The notes beneath the pieces were generated by a model that saw only the letters and a list, made by a program, of their open reading frames with translations, made no database searches and was not told the origin of the DNA. A stretch of DNA of 5,843 bases from Clostridiales bacterium (GTDB lineage: Bacteria > Bacillota > Clostridia > Christensenellales > Borkfalkiaceae), in the NCBI GenBank assembly GCA_003538975.1, contig DPQQ01000010.1, forward strand, positions 92,679 through 98,521. Direction: 5' to 3'. Each line of letters opens with the position of its first letter. Within the stretch, counting starts at the first letter, position 1. Position numbers and translations under genes: made by a program. Positions 1-5,843 of the stretch are shown piece by piece.

Positions 1-626
1 CGGCGGGAGCCGTTCACTACACCGCAAAAGAAGCGAGAGAAAGCGAAAATTATATCTTTAAACTTTCCGAAACCGTTTCATTCACTATAATAGACAGTTA
101 CTATTATTACAACGTCAGCACTACCGAAAACGATCATTCGGTCTGCACCCTTTTAACGCAGACCTGTGCGGACGGAAAGGAACGCAACTTTTTATTCACG
201 GGAGACCTTGAGAAAAAAGGAGAAAGCTGGATTGCGGCAAACGACGATCTCCCCGAAGTAGAACTTTTTAAGGCGGGACATCACGGTTCCAAGACTTCGT
301 CCAACAGCGACCTTCTGGCAGTGATAAAACCGAAAATCGTATGCGTATGCTGCTGCGCCGGCACGAGCGAATACACACCGAAACAGCAAAACCAGTTCCC
401 GACGCAGGAATTTGTAGACAGAATTTCGGTATGGACGGCGAGAGTTTACGTTACCACGGTTGTAGTGGACGATAAGGCAAAAACGTTCGAGTCTATGAAC
501 GGAACAATAACCGTGATTTCGTTTAAAAACAAAATTACGATAAACGGCTCTGACAACAATACCGTGCTTAAAGATACGGATTGGTTCAAAAAGAATCGTA
601 CCTGTCCTGAAAACTGGGCTTCATAA
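1..626 (+). CDS. ComEC-like MBL-fold hydrolase, 5'-truncated (tandem copy 1)
   Basis: This is the C-terminal 207 residues of a metallo-beta-lactamase-fold protein; the frame is open from base 3 and the start lies outside the window. Visible motifs are ENDHSV (about residues 42-47 of the fragment), FTGDL (65-69, the metal-binding Asp) and AGHHGS (91-96), which together are the second half of the ComEC/Rec2-type MBL active site. The HxHxDH motif would lie upstream and cannot be checked. After the MBL core come a cysteine cluster (VCVCCC, 113-118) and a tail with DWFKKNR and a final Trp. The fragment aligns with the C-terminal half of the complete gene at 860-2146 at roughly half of positions, and both share HYTAKEARES and RNFLFTGDL, so the two are tandem paralogues. 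Substrate is unknown; known family members hydrolyse phosphodiesters or similar bonds, including single-stranded DNA in competence. By analogy with copy 2 it is probably membrane-anchored (inference). Confidence 0.85.
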   Translation, partial: AGAVHYTAKEARESENYIFKLSETVSFTIIDSYYYYNVSTTENDHSVCTLLTQTCADGKERNFLFTGDLEKKGESWIAANDDLPEVELFKAGHHGSKTSSNSDLLAVIKPKIVCVCCCAGTSEYTPKQQNQFPTQEFVDRISVWTARVYVTTVVVDDKAKTFESMNGTITVISFKNKITINGSDNNTVLKDTDWFKKNRTCPENWAS

Positions 627-781
627 CGGCAATGAGAAGTTTAAGCGGAAATTTTTTGGAAGAAGCTTTCTTCGATAAAAAGTATGCTTCCGGAAAATAA
701 ACTTAATAAAAATCAAACGTATGACGCCGCCACTTGCTTTTTGTGGCGGCTTCGGCATTTCTGATCGGGCTTAGTCGTTTT
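627..781. other. Intergenic region between the two MBL genes
   Basis: No convincing coding frame is present. The region holds a weak AT-rich hairpin at 659-673 (GAAGAA, loop GCT, TTCTTC) with no U-tract on either strand, then the GC-rich hairpin listed separately at 726-750. A run of six T at 778-783 merges into the -35 box of the next candidate promoter. Confidence 0.6.
726..757 (+). terminator. Possible intrinsic terminator of MBL copy 1
   Basis: A perfect 8-bp GC-rich stem GCCGCCAC (726-733) pairs with GTGGCGGC (743-750) across a 9-nt T-rich loop. It lies 100 nt after the stop of copy 1 and ahead of the candidate promoter of copy 2. The tail after the stem (TTCGGCATTTC) is only modestly T-rich, so termination may be weak or factor-assisted. 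The hairpin itself is certain; its role is inferred. Confidence 0.5.
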
Positions 782-810
782 TTGACAGACAATCCGACGA
801 CGTGCGTAAT
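782..810 (+). promoter_or_regulatory. Candidate sigma-A promoter for MBL copy 2
   Basis: A perfect -35 box TTGACA (782-787) is followed after 17 nt by CGTAAT (805-810), a 4/6 match to the -10 consensus. TAATAA at 807-812 is an alternative -10 with a 19-nt spacer. The predicted start of transcription is about 40-45 nt before the ATG at 860. Position right after a hairpin supports an independent transcript, but the -10 is imperfect. Confidence 0.45.
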
Positions 811-859
811 AATATTGCGAAACGTAAAGCAGGACGTTTAAAATATATAAAGAAATTTT

Positions 860-2146
860 ATGCGAGAAGATATTAAAAGTAAAAGAGCCGCGGACGGCGG
901 AGTAAATGCGAATAAAAAGGAAAAGATACTGAAGCGATTAAGAGTTTTCGTCGCTGTTATTATGGCGCTTTTTATTTTGTCGGTCGCTCCGTTAAGTATC
1001 ATCGTAACTCAATTCAATCTGAATAATGCGAAGGTCAAAGACGCAATCTATACCTTCGAGTACAAACTTTTAGGACTTAGCGATAAAAGGCCGAACGATA
1101 CTTCGCCGATTATAAGTAAAAGCAATTATGCCGACGAAAAAGTCGAAGTATATTTTCCTGATCTTAAAAATTATAAGAACGGCGATTGTTCGCTTGTAAA
1201 GGTCGGCGATACCGAAGTCCTGATAGACGCCGGACCGAACACCGATGCGCTCGAAGATATAACCGATTTTTTAAGTCGAATATGCACAGACGGCAAAATC
1301 GAGTACGTTATAGTAACGCACGCTCATATCGACCATTATTCATGCTTTGCGACGAGCGGCGGAATATTCAGTCGTTTTGAAATCGGCACGGTAATAGACT
1401 TTGCGCAGGTTACGCCGACTTACGACGAAAACGGGAAAAATATACGTAAAAATACAAAGCGTTATAAAAAATATCAGAAAGAACTTTCCGCCGCAGTTTC
1501 ACGCGGGACAAAACATTATACGGCGAAAGAAGCGCGCGAAAGCGGCAATTACGAATTTAAGCTTTCGGACACGGTTACGCTTAAAATACTCGATAACAAA
1601 TATTATTACGAACCCGATTACGTAAATCTGAATACCGAAAACAATCATTCTGTCTGCGCGATGATAAAGCAGAAATGTACCGACGGATCTTACCGCAACT
1701 TTTTATTTACGGGCGACCTTCAGGCGGAAGGAGAAGAGTATCTTGTTAATAACGGCGAACTCGAAAACGTAGTTTTGTTAAAAGCCCCTCATCACGGTTC
1801 GATAACTTCTTCAACGCCGGAGTTTCTTGCTGCGGTTAAGCCGGAAATAGTCTGTATTTGCTGTAATATGGGCGGAATAAAGGACGAAGAACTACATAAC
1901 TCTTTTCCGACGCAGACTTTTATTGACAGGGTATCCAATTATACCGCGAGAATTTATGCGCCGACTACGGTTCTTGAACACGACGACGGATCAACAATCC
2001 CGTACAACGGGACAATTACCGTTACGTCCTATAAAAATATCGTCAGAGTTAAAGGCGACAATCATTCGAGACCGATTCTGGAGAGCGAATGGTTCAAGTC
2101 TAATCGCAAACTGCCGTCCGACTGGAAATATATGAAGGCCGCCTGA
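860..2146 (+). CDS. Membrane-anchored ComEC-like MBL-fold hydrolase (tandem copy 2)
   Basis: A complete 428-aa protein. Residues 1-29 are Lys/Arg-rich, followed by one hydrophobic segment (about 30-50); by the positive-inside rule the rest should face outside (inference). The MBL domain begins near residue 95: NGDCSLVKVG (107-116), LIDAG (121-125), THAHIDH (153-159, ligands H154, H156, D158, H159), NNHSV (261-265), FTGDL (283-287, D286) and APHHGS (309-314). This motif series is typical of ComEC/Rec2-type MBL hydrolases, and all expected metal ligands seem present. There is no ComEC transmembrane channel domain, so a role as a DNA uptake pore is excluded. The tail carries VCICC (331-335), EWFKSNR (410-416) and a Trp at 422. 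The ATG at 860 is the first start after an in-frame TAA at 848; the Shine-Dalgarno is very weak. The substrate is unknown: nucleic acid, another phosphoester or a cell-surface ester are possible. Confidence 0.9.
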   Translation: MREDIKSKRAADGGVNANKKEKILKRLRVFVAVIMALFILSVAPLSIIVTQFNLNNAKVKDAIYTFEYKLLGLSDKRPNDTSPIISKSNYADEKVEVYFPDLKNYKNGDCSLVKVGDTEVLIDAGPNTDALEDITDFLSRICTDGKIEYVIVTHAHIDHYSCFATSGGIFSRFEIGTVIDFAQVTPTYDENGKNIRKNTKRYKKYQKELSAAVSRGTKHYTAKEARESGNYEFKLSDTVTLKILDNKYYYEPDYVNLNTENNHSVCAMIKQKCTDGSYRNFLFTGDLQAEGEEYLVNNGELENVVLLKAPHHGSITSSTPEFLAAVKPEIVCICCNMGGIKDEELHNSFPTQTFIDRVSNYTARIYAPTTVLEHDDGSTIPYNGTITVTSYKNIVRVKGDNHSRPILESEWFKSNRKLPSDWKYMKAA

Positions 2147-2227
2147 TTATTTGCCGGTCGTGTAAAACAGCTTGTTTGTACGTATGAGCAGTTGTATATA
2201 TGCGTTATGCAACACATGTAACTTTGT

Positions 2228-2256
2228 TTGCAGATTAAAATTACAAATGTTATAAA
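2228..2256 (+). promoter_or_regulatory. Extended -10 promoter of the nucleoside hydrolase gene
   Basis: TATAAA (2251-2256) is preceded by TG at 2248-2249, giving the TGnTATAAA extended -10 form, which can work with a weak -35. TTGCAG (2228-2233) stands 17 nt upstream as a partial -35. Predicted transcription start is near 2262, about 40 nt before the ATG. A second, weaker candidate, TTGTTT (2172-2177) with TATATA (2195-2200), also at 17 nt spacing, lies upstream. No clear terminator for MBL copy 2 is seen in 2147-2227, so read-through is possible. Confidence 0.6.
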
Positions 2257-2263
2257 ATCAGAA

Positions 2264-2290
2264 AATACCTTATCAAATAAGGAAAGTATT
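2264..2290 (+). promoter_or_regulatory. Hairpin/inverted repeat at the 5' end of the nucleoside hydrolase transcript
   Basis: CCTTAT (2268-2273) and ATAAGG (2277-2282) form a perfect 6-bp inverted repeat around CAA. Alternatively CTTAT/ATAAG can be extended by flanking AATAC (2264-2268) and GTATT (2286-2290) across a small bulge. It begins within a few bases of the predicted transcription start and ends just before the GGTGG Shine-Dalgarno (2293-2297). It could be a repressor operator or a 5' mRNA stabilising hairpin; the sequence does not decide. Confidence 0.4.
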
Positions 2291-2301
2291 CCGGTGGAAA
2301 T

Positions 2302-3231
2302 ATGATAAAAGCGGATAAAACCGAAAAGTTTATAATAGATACCGACATAGGCGACGACGTAGACGACGCTTTTGCGGTGAGCCTTGCGGTAAAGGCAAAG
2401 GCAGACTTAATCGGGATTACTACGGTTTATAAAAATACTGTAAAAAGAGCGACGCTGTTAAACGAATATCTTAAGATTTTAAGCGTAAATATCCCCGTGT
2501 ACGCGGGGTATAAAGAGACGATTTCGGACTTTACGCCCGACTGGCATTCCGATATTCTCGAAGCGGTCAAAGAGGACGAGCTTATTAAAAAGGCGTTCGA
2601 TCCGGAAGTTGCGGTCGATTTTTTGGTTACTTCCGCAAAAAAGTATGGTAAAGATCTTACTATAATCTGTCTCGGACCGCTTACCAATATAGCCAAGGCG
2701 TTTATCAGGGAAGAAGCGGTTATGAAGTCCGTAAAACTCGTTATGATGGGCGGCGCATATTACACGCAATATATCGACTGGAACGTTTTTTGCGACGTTG
2801 CCGCGGCGAAGATTGTTTTTGACAAGGCCGAAAATCTGACCGCAATCGGTGCCGACGTAACTCATCTGCTCGAAGTTACGGAAGATGTTTTGCAAATGTT
2901 TTTAAAAAGAGGCGGTAAACTTGCCGAAAAATTATCCGAAGATATTACGCTCTGGCGCGGAAAAAACACTGATAAAAAAGTAGTTCTGCACGATCCGCTC
3001 GCCGTGTATTACGCTTTGACGGACGATCTCGTAAAAACCGAAAGTATTAAAGTGAACGTCGTAACTAACGGATATTTTTACGGCATGACCGAAAATTTAA
3101 GCCGTTCGAAGCTCGCGGAGTATTCCGATGATTTTAAGAATAAACTTCCGATGAGTTCCGTAACCGTCGCCGAATCGGTAAACGCCGAAAAGTTCATAAA
3201 AACCTTTTTCGGAATTTTATCGGAAGATTAA
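2302..3231 (+). CDS. Inosine/uridine-type nucleoside hydrolase
   Basis: A 309-aa cytoplasmic enzyme of the IU nucleoside hydrolase (Rih-like) family, which splits the N-glycosidic bond of nucleosides to base and ribose in salvage. Length is normal for the family. The N-terminal calcium site is DTDIGDDVDDAFA (13-25). Other family motifs follow in order: CLGPLTNIA (123-131), VMMGGAYY (147-154), DWNVFCDVAAAK (159-170, with N161 and D165), and HDPLAVYY (230-237), where H230 and D231 match the conserved His-Asp of the active site and calcium site. The start ATG has GGTGG 4 nt upstream and an AAGGAAAG stretch further up. No signal peptide is present. The gene has its own promoter and terminator, so it is likely monocistronic. 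Base preference (purine, pyrimidine or mixed) cannot be read from motifs alone, so no rih symbol is given. Confidence 0.93.
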   Translation: MIKADKTEKFIIDTDIGDDVDDAFAVSLAVKAKADLIGITTVYKNTVKRATLLNEYLKILSVNIPVYAGYKETISDFTPDWHSDILEAVKEDELIKKAFDPEVAVDFLVTSAKKYGKDLTIICLGPLTNIAKAFIREEAVMKSVKLVMMGGAYYTQYIDWNVFCDVAAAKIVFDKAENLTAIGADVTHLLEVTEDVLQMFLKRGGKLAEKLSEDITLWRGKNTDKKVVLHDPLAVYYALTDDLVKTESIKVNVVTNGYFYGMTENLSRSKLAEYSDDFKNKLPMSSVTVAESVNAEKFIKTFFGILSED

Positions 3232-3321
3232 GGTTGTATTTTTTTTATTGTTATTTTATTGTAATTTAATTATTATTGTTTTAAAGAAATTATTGAATTC
3301 ATAAAGTTAAGTAATCCGAAT

Positions 3322-3356
3322 AAACGGCGGGTAGGAAATCTATCCGTCGTTTTTTT
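3322..3356 (+). terminator. Intrinsic terminator after the nucleoside hydrolase gene
   Basis: An 11-bp stem pairs 3324-3334 (ACGGCGGGTAG) with 3340-3350 (CTATCCGTCGT), including two G-U pairs, around a GAAAT loop, and is followed by a run of seven T (3350-3356). It lies about 90 nt after the stop codon, behind a very AT-rich spacer (3232-3320) in which I see no gene. It separates the nucleoside hydrolase transcript from the heat-shock operon. Confidence 0.88.
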
Positions 3357-3381
3357 ACCCGAAATTTTATTAAAATCCGCG

Positions 3382-3434
3382 AAAAATCATAAAAAATAAA
3401 TTTTTCGAAAAAATTTTAAAAAAGTTGCAAAAAA
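3382..3434 (+). promoter_or_regulatory. A-tract-rich upstream region (possible UP element or bent DNA)
   Basis: A-runs at 3382-3386, 3391-3396, 3408-3413, 3418-3423 and 3429-3434, with a T-run at 3401-3405, sit just upstream of the -35 box of the hrcA promoter. Several are spaced about 10-11 bp, which favours DNA curvature and resembles a strong UP element for the RNA polymerase alpha subunit. A perfect palindrome TTTTTCGAAAAA (3401-3412) lies within it. Function is inferred from composition. Confidence 0.45.
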
Positions 3435-3437
3435 CTC

Positions 3438-3466
3438 TTGACAAACATAAAAAGGGGATATATCAT
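3438..3466 (+). promoter_or_regulatory. Sigma-A promoter of the hrcA-grpE-dnaK operon
   Basis: A perfect -35 TTGACA (3438-3443), a 17-nt spacer and a 5/6 -10 box TATCAT (3461-3466) make a near-consensus vegetative promoter. The predicted start is near 3473, directly in front of the CIRCE operator, the usual layout for HrcA-controlled operons: a strong promoter held down by a repressor rather than an alternative heat-shock sigma factor. Confidence 0.9.
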
Positions 3467-3477
3467 TAAGGCAGAAT

Positions 3478-3504
3478 TTAGCACTCGGGTGCAATGAGTG
3501 CTAA
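3478..3504. promoter_or_regulatory. CIRCE operator (HrcA binding site)
   Basis: TTAGCACTC (3478-3486), nine spacer bases and GAGTGCTAA (3496-3504) match the CIRCE consensus at all 18 arm positions. HrcA dimers bind this site and block transcription; on heat stress HrcA loses activity because GroEL is titrated by unfolded protein (family knowledge). It starts about 5 nt after the predicted transcription start, so it is also in the mRNA leader, where it can form a 9-bp hairpin. Confidence 0.97.
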
Positions 3505-3518
3505 CAACGCAGGCGGTT

Positions 3519-3527
3519 AAGTGCTAA
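3519..3527 (+). promoter_or_regulatory. Extra CIRCE half-site
   Basis: AAGTGCTAA matches the right CIRCE arm GAGTGCTAA at 8 of 9 bases and lies 23 nt downstream of that arm. No partnering left arm is near it, so it is an isolated, slightly degenerate half-site. Its RNA could compete with the true right arm for pairing to TTAGCACTC. It may be a relic of a duplicated operator or chance. Confidence 0.4.
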
Positions 3528-3654
3528 CGGTTCCGAAAAGCTCCGGCGATAAACCTGAGGATAAACGGAATAAAAAACGGCGGGTTAAAAACAAGCCGTA
3601 CGGTAATACTTAACGGGATGTGGATAAAAGTCGAAGAAGATCGTAAAAGCCGAA
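3528..3654. other. Non-coding leader of hrcA mRNA
   Basis: The predicted leader from about 3473 to the hrcA ATG at 3669 is about 195 nt. Beyond CIRCE it holds a weak inverted repeat ACGGC (3577-3581) / GCCGT (3595-3599), a short direct repeat GATAAAC (3548-3554 and 3560-3566), and a 7-nt complementarity between GTTAAGT (3516-3522) and ACTTAAC (3608-3614). None matches a riboswitch I recognise, and no U-tract follows the stem. Confidence 0.4.
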
Positions 3655-3660
3655 AAGGGG
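3655..3660 (+). promoter_or_regulatory. Ribosome binding site that sets the hrcA start
   Basis: AAGGGG stands 8 nt before the ATG at 3669. The alternative in-frame ATG at 3618 has only GGG directly abutting it, which is no usable spacing. This supports 3669 as the start. Confidence 0.75.
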
Positions 3661-3668
3661 CGGTAAAA

Positions 3669-4694
3669 ATGAAACTTTCCGAAAGAAAAAAGAAGATATT
3701 GGGAATAGTGGTGAGCGATTATATAAGTTCCGCTCAGCCGGTATCCAGCAAACAGATATCCGAAAAGTACATGCCGGACGTTTCAAGCGCGACGGTAAGG
3801 AGCGAAATGGCTCAGCTCGAAGAACTCGGATATCTTTCGCATATCCATACGTCTTCCGGCAGAGTTCCGTCGAAGGAAGCTTACAGACTTTACGTAGACG
3901 AACTTATGAAGAAGGGCAAACTTACGACAAAGGAGCTTAACTTCATAAAGGACAGCTTCAGAAAGCAGACGAACGATCTCGAGTCAATTATGAAGAACAC
4001 CTTAAAGGTTATTTCGGAACTTACCGACTACACTTCGATTTCGTATTCGTCGCACAGCAAGGACGACAAGATAGTAAAAGTAAACATATTCAGGTTTAAA
4101 CCGAACGTTGCGCTTTTGCTTATCGTTACCGAAAAGACTCTTATAAGGGATAAGTTCATAAAGATCCCCAAAGAGATGACTGATGACGAACTTGCCCGCG
4201 CGAACAATATAATGAACAGCATGTTCGAGGGTAAAAACTTCGACGAAGTGCTTGCTTATTCCAAGTCCGCAAAGAACGAATTCGACGAATATAAAGAAGT
4301 ATTCAACGGCGTTATAGACGCTCTCGAGGAATACGTTTCGAAACACGTCGGCGAGCTTCTCCTTGAAGGCGAAGACAAAATAATGAACAATCCCGAATAC
4401 AACGACGTAGAAAAGGTTAAAAACTTTCTGTCGGTTGTCGGTGATAAAGAAAAAGTCGAAAATCTTTTATCGTCTGATAAAGACGGTATAGAAATAAACG
4501 TTAAAATAGGTTCGGACGACGGCAGAACTCCCGACGACTGTTCGGTGGTTACGGCTTCGTATTCGGTGAACGGCGTAAATCTCGGAAGTTACGGAGTTAT
4601 AGGACCTACGAGAATGGATTACAAAAAGGTCGTTTCGGTACTCGAATGTATCGGAAAAATTCTCGAAGAAACGTTAGAAGATAAAGGTGATTGA
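3669..4694 (+). CDS. hrcA: Heat-inducible transcription repressor HrcA
   Basis: A 341-aa repressor of class I heat-shock genes, acting in the cytoplasm as a dimer on CIRCE; a perfect CIRCE precedes the gene, so it is autoregulated. Residues 1-75 form the winged helix-turn-helix, starting MKLSERKKKIL and containing SSATVRSEMAQLEELGYL (39-56), followed by the family signature HTSSGRVPS (60-68) and YRLYVDELM (72-80). The middle is the GAF-like domain with its inserted helical segment, and the C-terminal signature is IGPTRMDYKKV (311-321). Length is typical. An in-frame ATG at 3618 would add 17 residues rich in Lys/Arg/Glu that are not part of the family pattern and lacks a spaced Shine-Dalgarno, so 3669 was chosen. 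It is followed by grpE after 3 nt. Confidence 0.96.
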   Translation: MKLSERKKKILGIVVSDYISSAQPVSSKQISEKYMPDVSSATVRSEMAQLEELGYLSHIHTSSGRVPSKEAYRLYVDELMKKGKLTTKELNFIKDSFRKQTNDLESIMKNTLKVISELTDYTSISYSSHSKDDKIVKVNIFRFKPNVALLLIVTEKTLIRDKFIKIPKEMTDDELARANNIMNSMFEGKNFDEVLAYSKSAKNEFDEYKEVFNGVIDALEEYVSKHVGELLLEGEDKIMNNPEYNDVEKVKNFLSVVGDKEKVENLLSSDKDGIEINVKIGSDDGRTPDDCSVVTASYSVNGVNLGSYGVIGPTRMDYKKVVSVLECIGKILEETLEDKGD

Positions 4695-4697
4695 AAA

Positions 4698-5288
4698 ATG
4701 TCCGATAAAAACAAGAACAAATTTCATAACGAAGAAAAAGAATCAAAAGTCAATACGGAAGGAACCGTAGCTTCGGAAGAATCCGTAAAGACGGAAGAAA
4801 ATACCGTAAAAGACGAACCGGTCGAAGAAGTCGAAGTGGTAAAAAAAGCGGAATTCGATAAGATAAAAGCCGAATCCGCCGACTATAAAGACAGATGGGT
4901 GCGTTCGGTTGCGGAATTCGACAACTATAAAAAACGCAACGCGAACGTATGGCAGGACGCGTTTTATGAAGGCAAAAAAGAGGTGGTATCAAAAATACTT
5001 TCTATAGGCGACAATCTCGAAACGGCGATCGGAATGATTCCGGACGATAAGTCGAGAGAAGGCGTCGAAAAACTTTTGAAGCAATTTGTTTCTTCCTTGG
5101 AGTCGATCGGAGTCAAGCCGATAGATCCGACGGGAGAAGAATTCGATCCGGCAAAAGCGGAAGCCGTTATGCAGGTCGACGCGGAGTCGGAAGAAGAAAA
5201 GAGCGGTTTCATCAAAGCGACTTTCAGAAAAGGTTACGAGATGAACGGTAAAATCATAAGATACGCTCAGGTAAGCGTTATCAGATAA
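4698..5288 (+). CDS. grpE: Nucleotide exchange factor GrpE (Hsp70 cochaperone)
   Basis: A 196-aa cytoplasmic cochaperone that as a dimer releases ADP from DnaK. Residues 1-48 are acidic and low in complexity (Glu/Lys/Val-rich), as is common and poorly conserved in GrpE. The long dimerisation helix begins near 50 and includes RWVRSVAEFDNYKKR (66-80), the family core motif, then KILSIGDNLETAI (99-111). The beta-domain that contacts DnaK carries GEEFDPAKAEAVMQV (146-160) and FRKGYEMNGKIIRYAQVSV (176-194), the C-terminal signature. Its Shine-Dalgarno AAAGGTGA (4683-4690) lies inside the end of hrcA, 7 nt before the ATG, and the intergenic gap is 3 nt, which suggests coupled translation. It shares the CIRCE-controlled transcript. 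Confidence 0.96.
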   Translation: MSDKNKNKFHNEEKESKVNTEGTVASEESVKTEENTVKDEPVEEVEVVKKAEFDKIKAESADYKDRWVRSVAEFDNYKKRNANVWQDAFYEGKKEVVSKILSIGDNLETAIGMIPDDKSREGVEKLLKQFVSSLESIGVKPIDPTGEEFDPAKAEAVMQVDAESEEEKSGFIKATFRKGYEMNGKIIRYAQVSVIR

Positions 5289-5310
5289 ATTAAAAAACTA
5301 TTCTTTAATA

Positions 5311-5318
5311 AAGGAGAT
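5311..5318 (+). promoter_or_regulatory. Strong ribosome binding site of dnaK
   Basis: AAGGAGAT, 7 nt before the ATG at 5326, is the best Shine-Dalgarno match in the window, in keeping with the high output expected for DnaK. The 37-nt gap after grpE shows no promoter or terminator. Confidence 0.85.
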
Positions 5319-5325
5319 AAATATT

Positions 5326-5843
<518 letters not shown>

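Noticed and set aside
659..673. Hairpin GAAGAA-GCT-TTCTTC as terminator of MBL copy 1
   Set aside because: The stem is AT-rich and short and no T-run follows on either strand; the GC-rich hairpin at 726-750 is the better candidate.
1..2146. Competence DNA-uptake role (ComEC) for the MBL genes
   Set aside because: Only the MBL domain is present; the complete copy has one membrane segment instead of the ComEC multi-span channel, and no other competence gene is nearby.
2479..2895. 138-codon open frame on the minus strand
   Set aside because: It lies wholly opposite the well-supported nucleoside hydrolase, shows no recognisable motif, and is explained by antisense reading of that gene.
3618..3668. 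Upstream in-frame ATG at 3618 as the hrcA start (17 extra residues)
   Set aside because: GGG abuts the ATG with no spacing, the added residues do not fit the HrcA N-terminus, and ATG 3669 has AAGGGG at 8 nt and starts with the typical MKLSERKKKIL.
4002..4346. 114-codon open frame on the minus strand
   Set aside because: It is antisense to hrcA, with no recognisable domain; a shadow frame.

Overview
The window looks like a chromosomal piece of an uncultured Clostridia-type Firmicute, possibly a gut lineage. Evidence: the gene order hrcA-grpE-dnaK behind a perfect CIRCE operator, clear Shine-Dalgarno sites, sigma-A-type promoters, and codon use rich in AAA, AGA, ATA and GTA at moderate GC. The lineage below class level is inference. 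All genes read on the + strand.

Left part (1-2146): two tandem paralogues of a ComEC-like metallo-beta-lactamase (MBL) fold hydrolase. The first is cut by the window start and only its last 207 residues are present. The second is complete (428 aa), with an N-terminal membrane anchor that should place the MBL domain outside the membrane. They match at roughly half of aligned residues. A hairpin and a candidate promoter separate them, so the second copy probably has its own transcript.

Middle (2147-3356): a complete inosine/uridine-type nucleoside hydrolase with its own extended -10 promoter, a short hairpin at the predicted transcript start, and a strong intrinsic terminator. This gene looks like a stand-alone salvage unit.

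Right part (3357-5843): the class I heat-shock operon. An A-tract-rich AT region leads to a near-consensus promoter (TTGACA-17-TATCAT), then CIRCE, then a leader of about 195 nt, then hrcA, grpE (3 nt after hrcA) and the first 172 codons of dnaK. HrcA should repress its own operon through CIRCE. GrpE is the nucleotide exchange factor for DnaK.

The strangest signal is inside dnaK. Around position 5590-5611 the codon use changes abruptly from the style of the rest of the window to a GC-rich style (ATC, AAG, CTG, CGT), and GC rises from about 47% to about 62% by hand count, while the protein stays an intact DnaK. A chimeric assembly at a conserved gene is the likeliest cause; a real recombination is the alternative. 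I did not find a convincing new multi-gene system. The tandem extracellular MBL pair is the least understood element.
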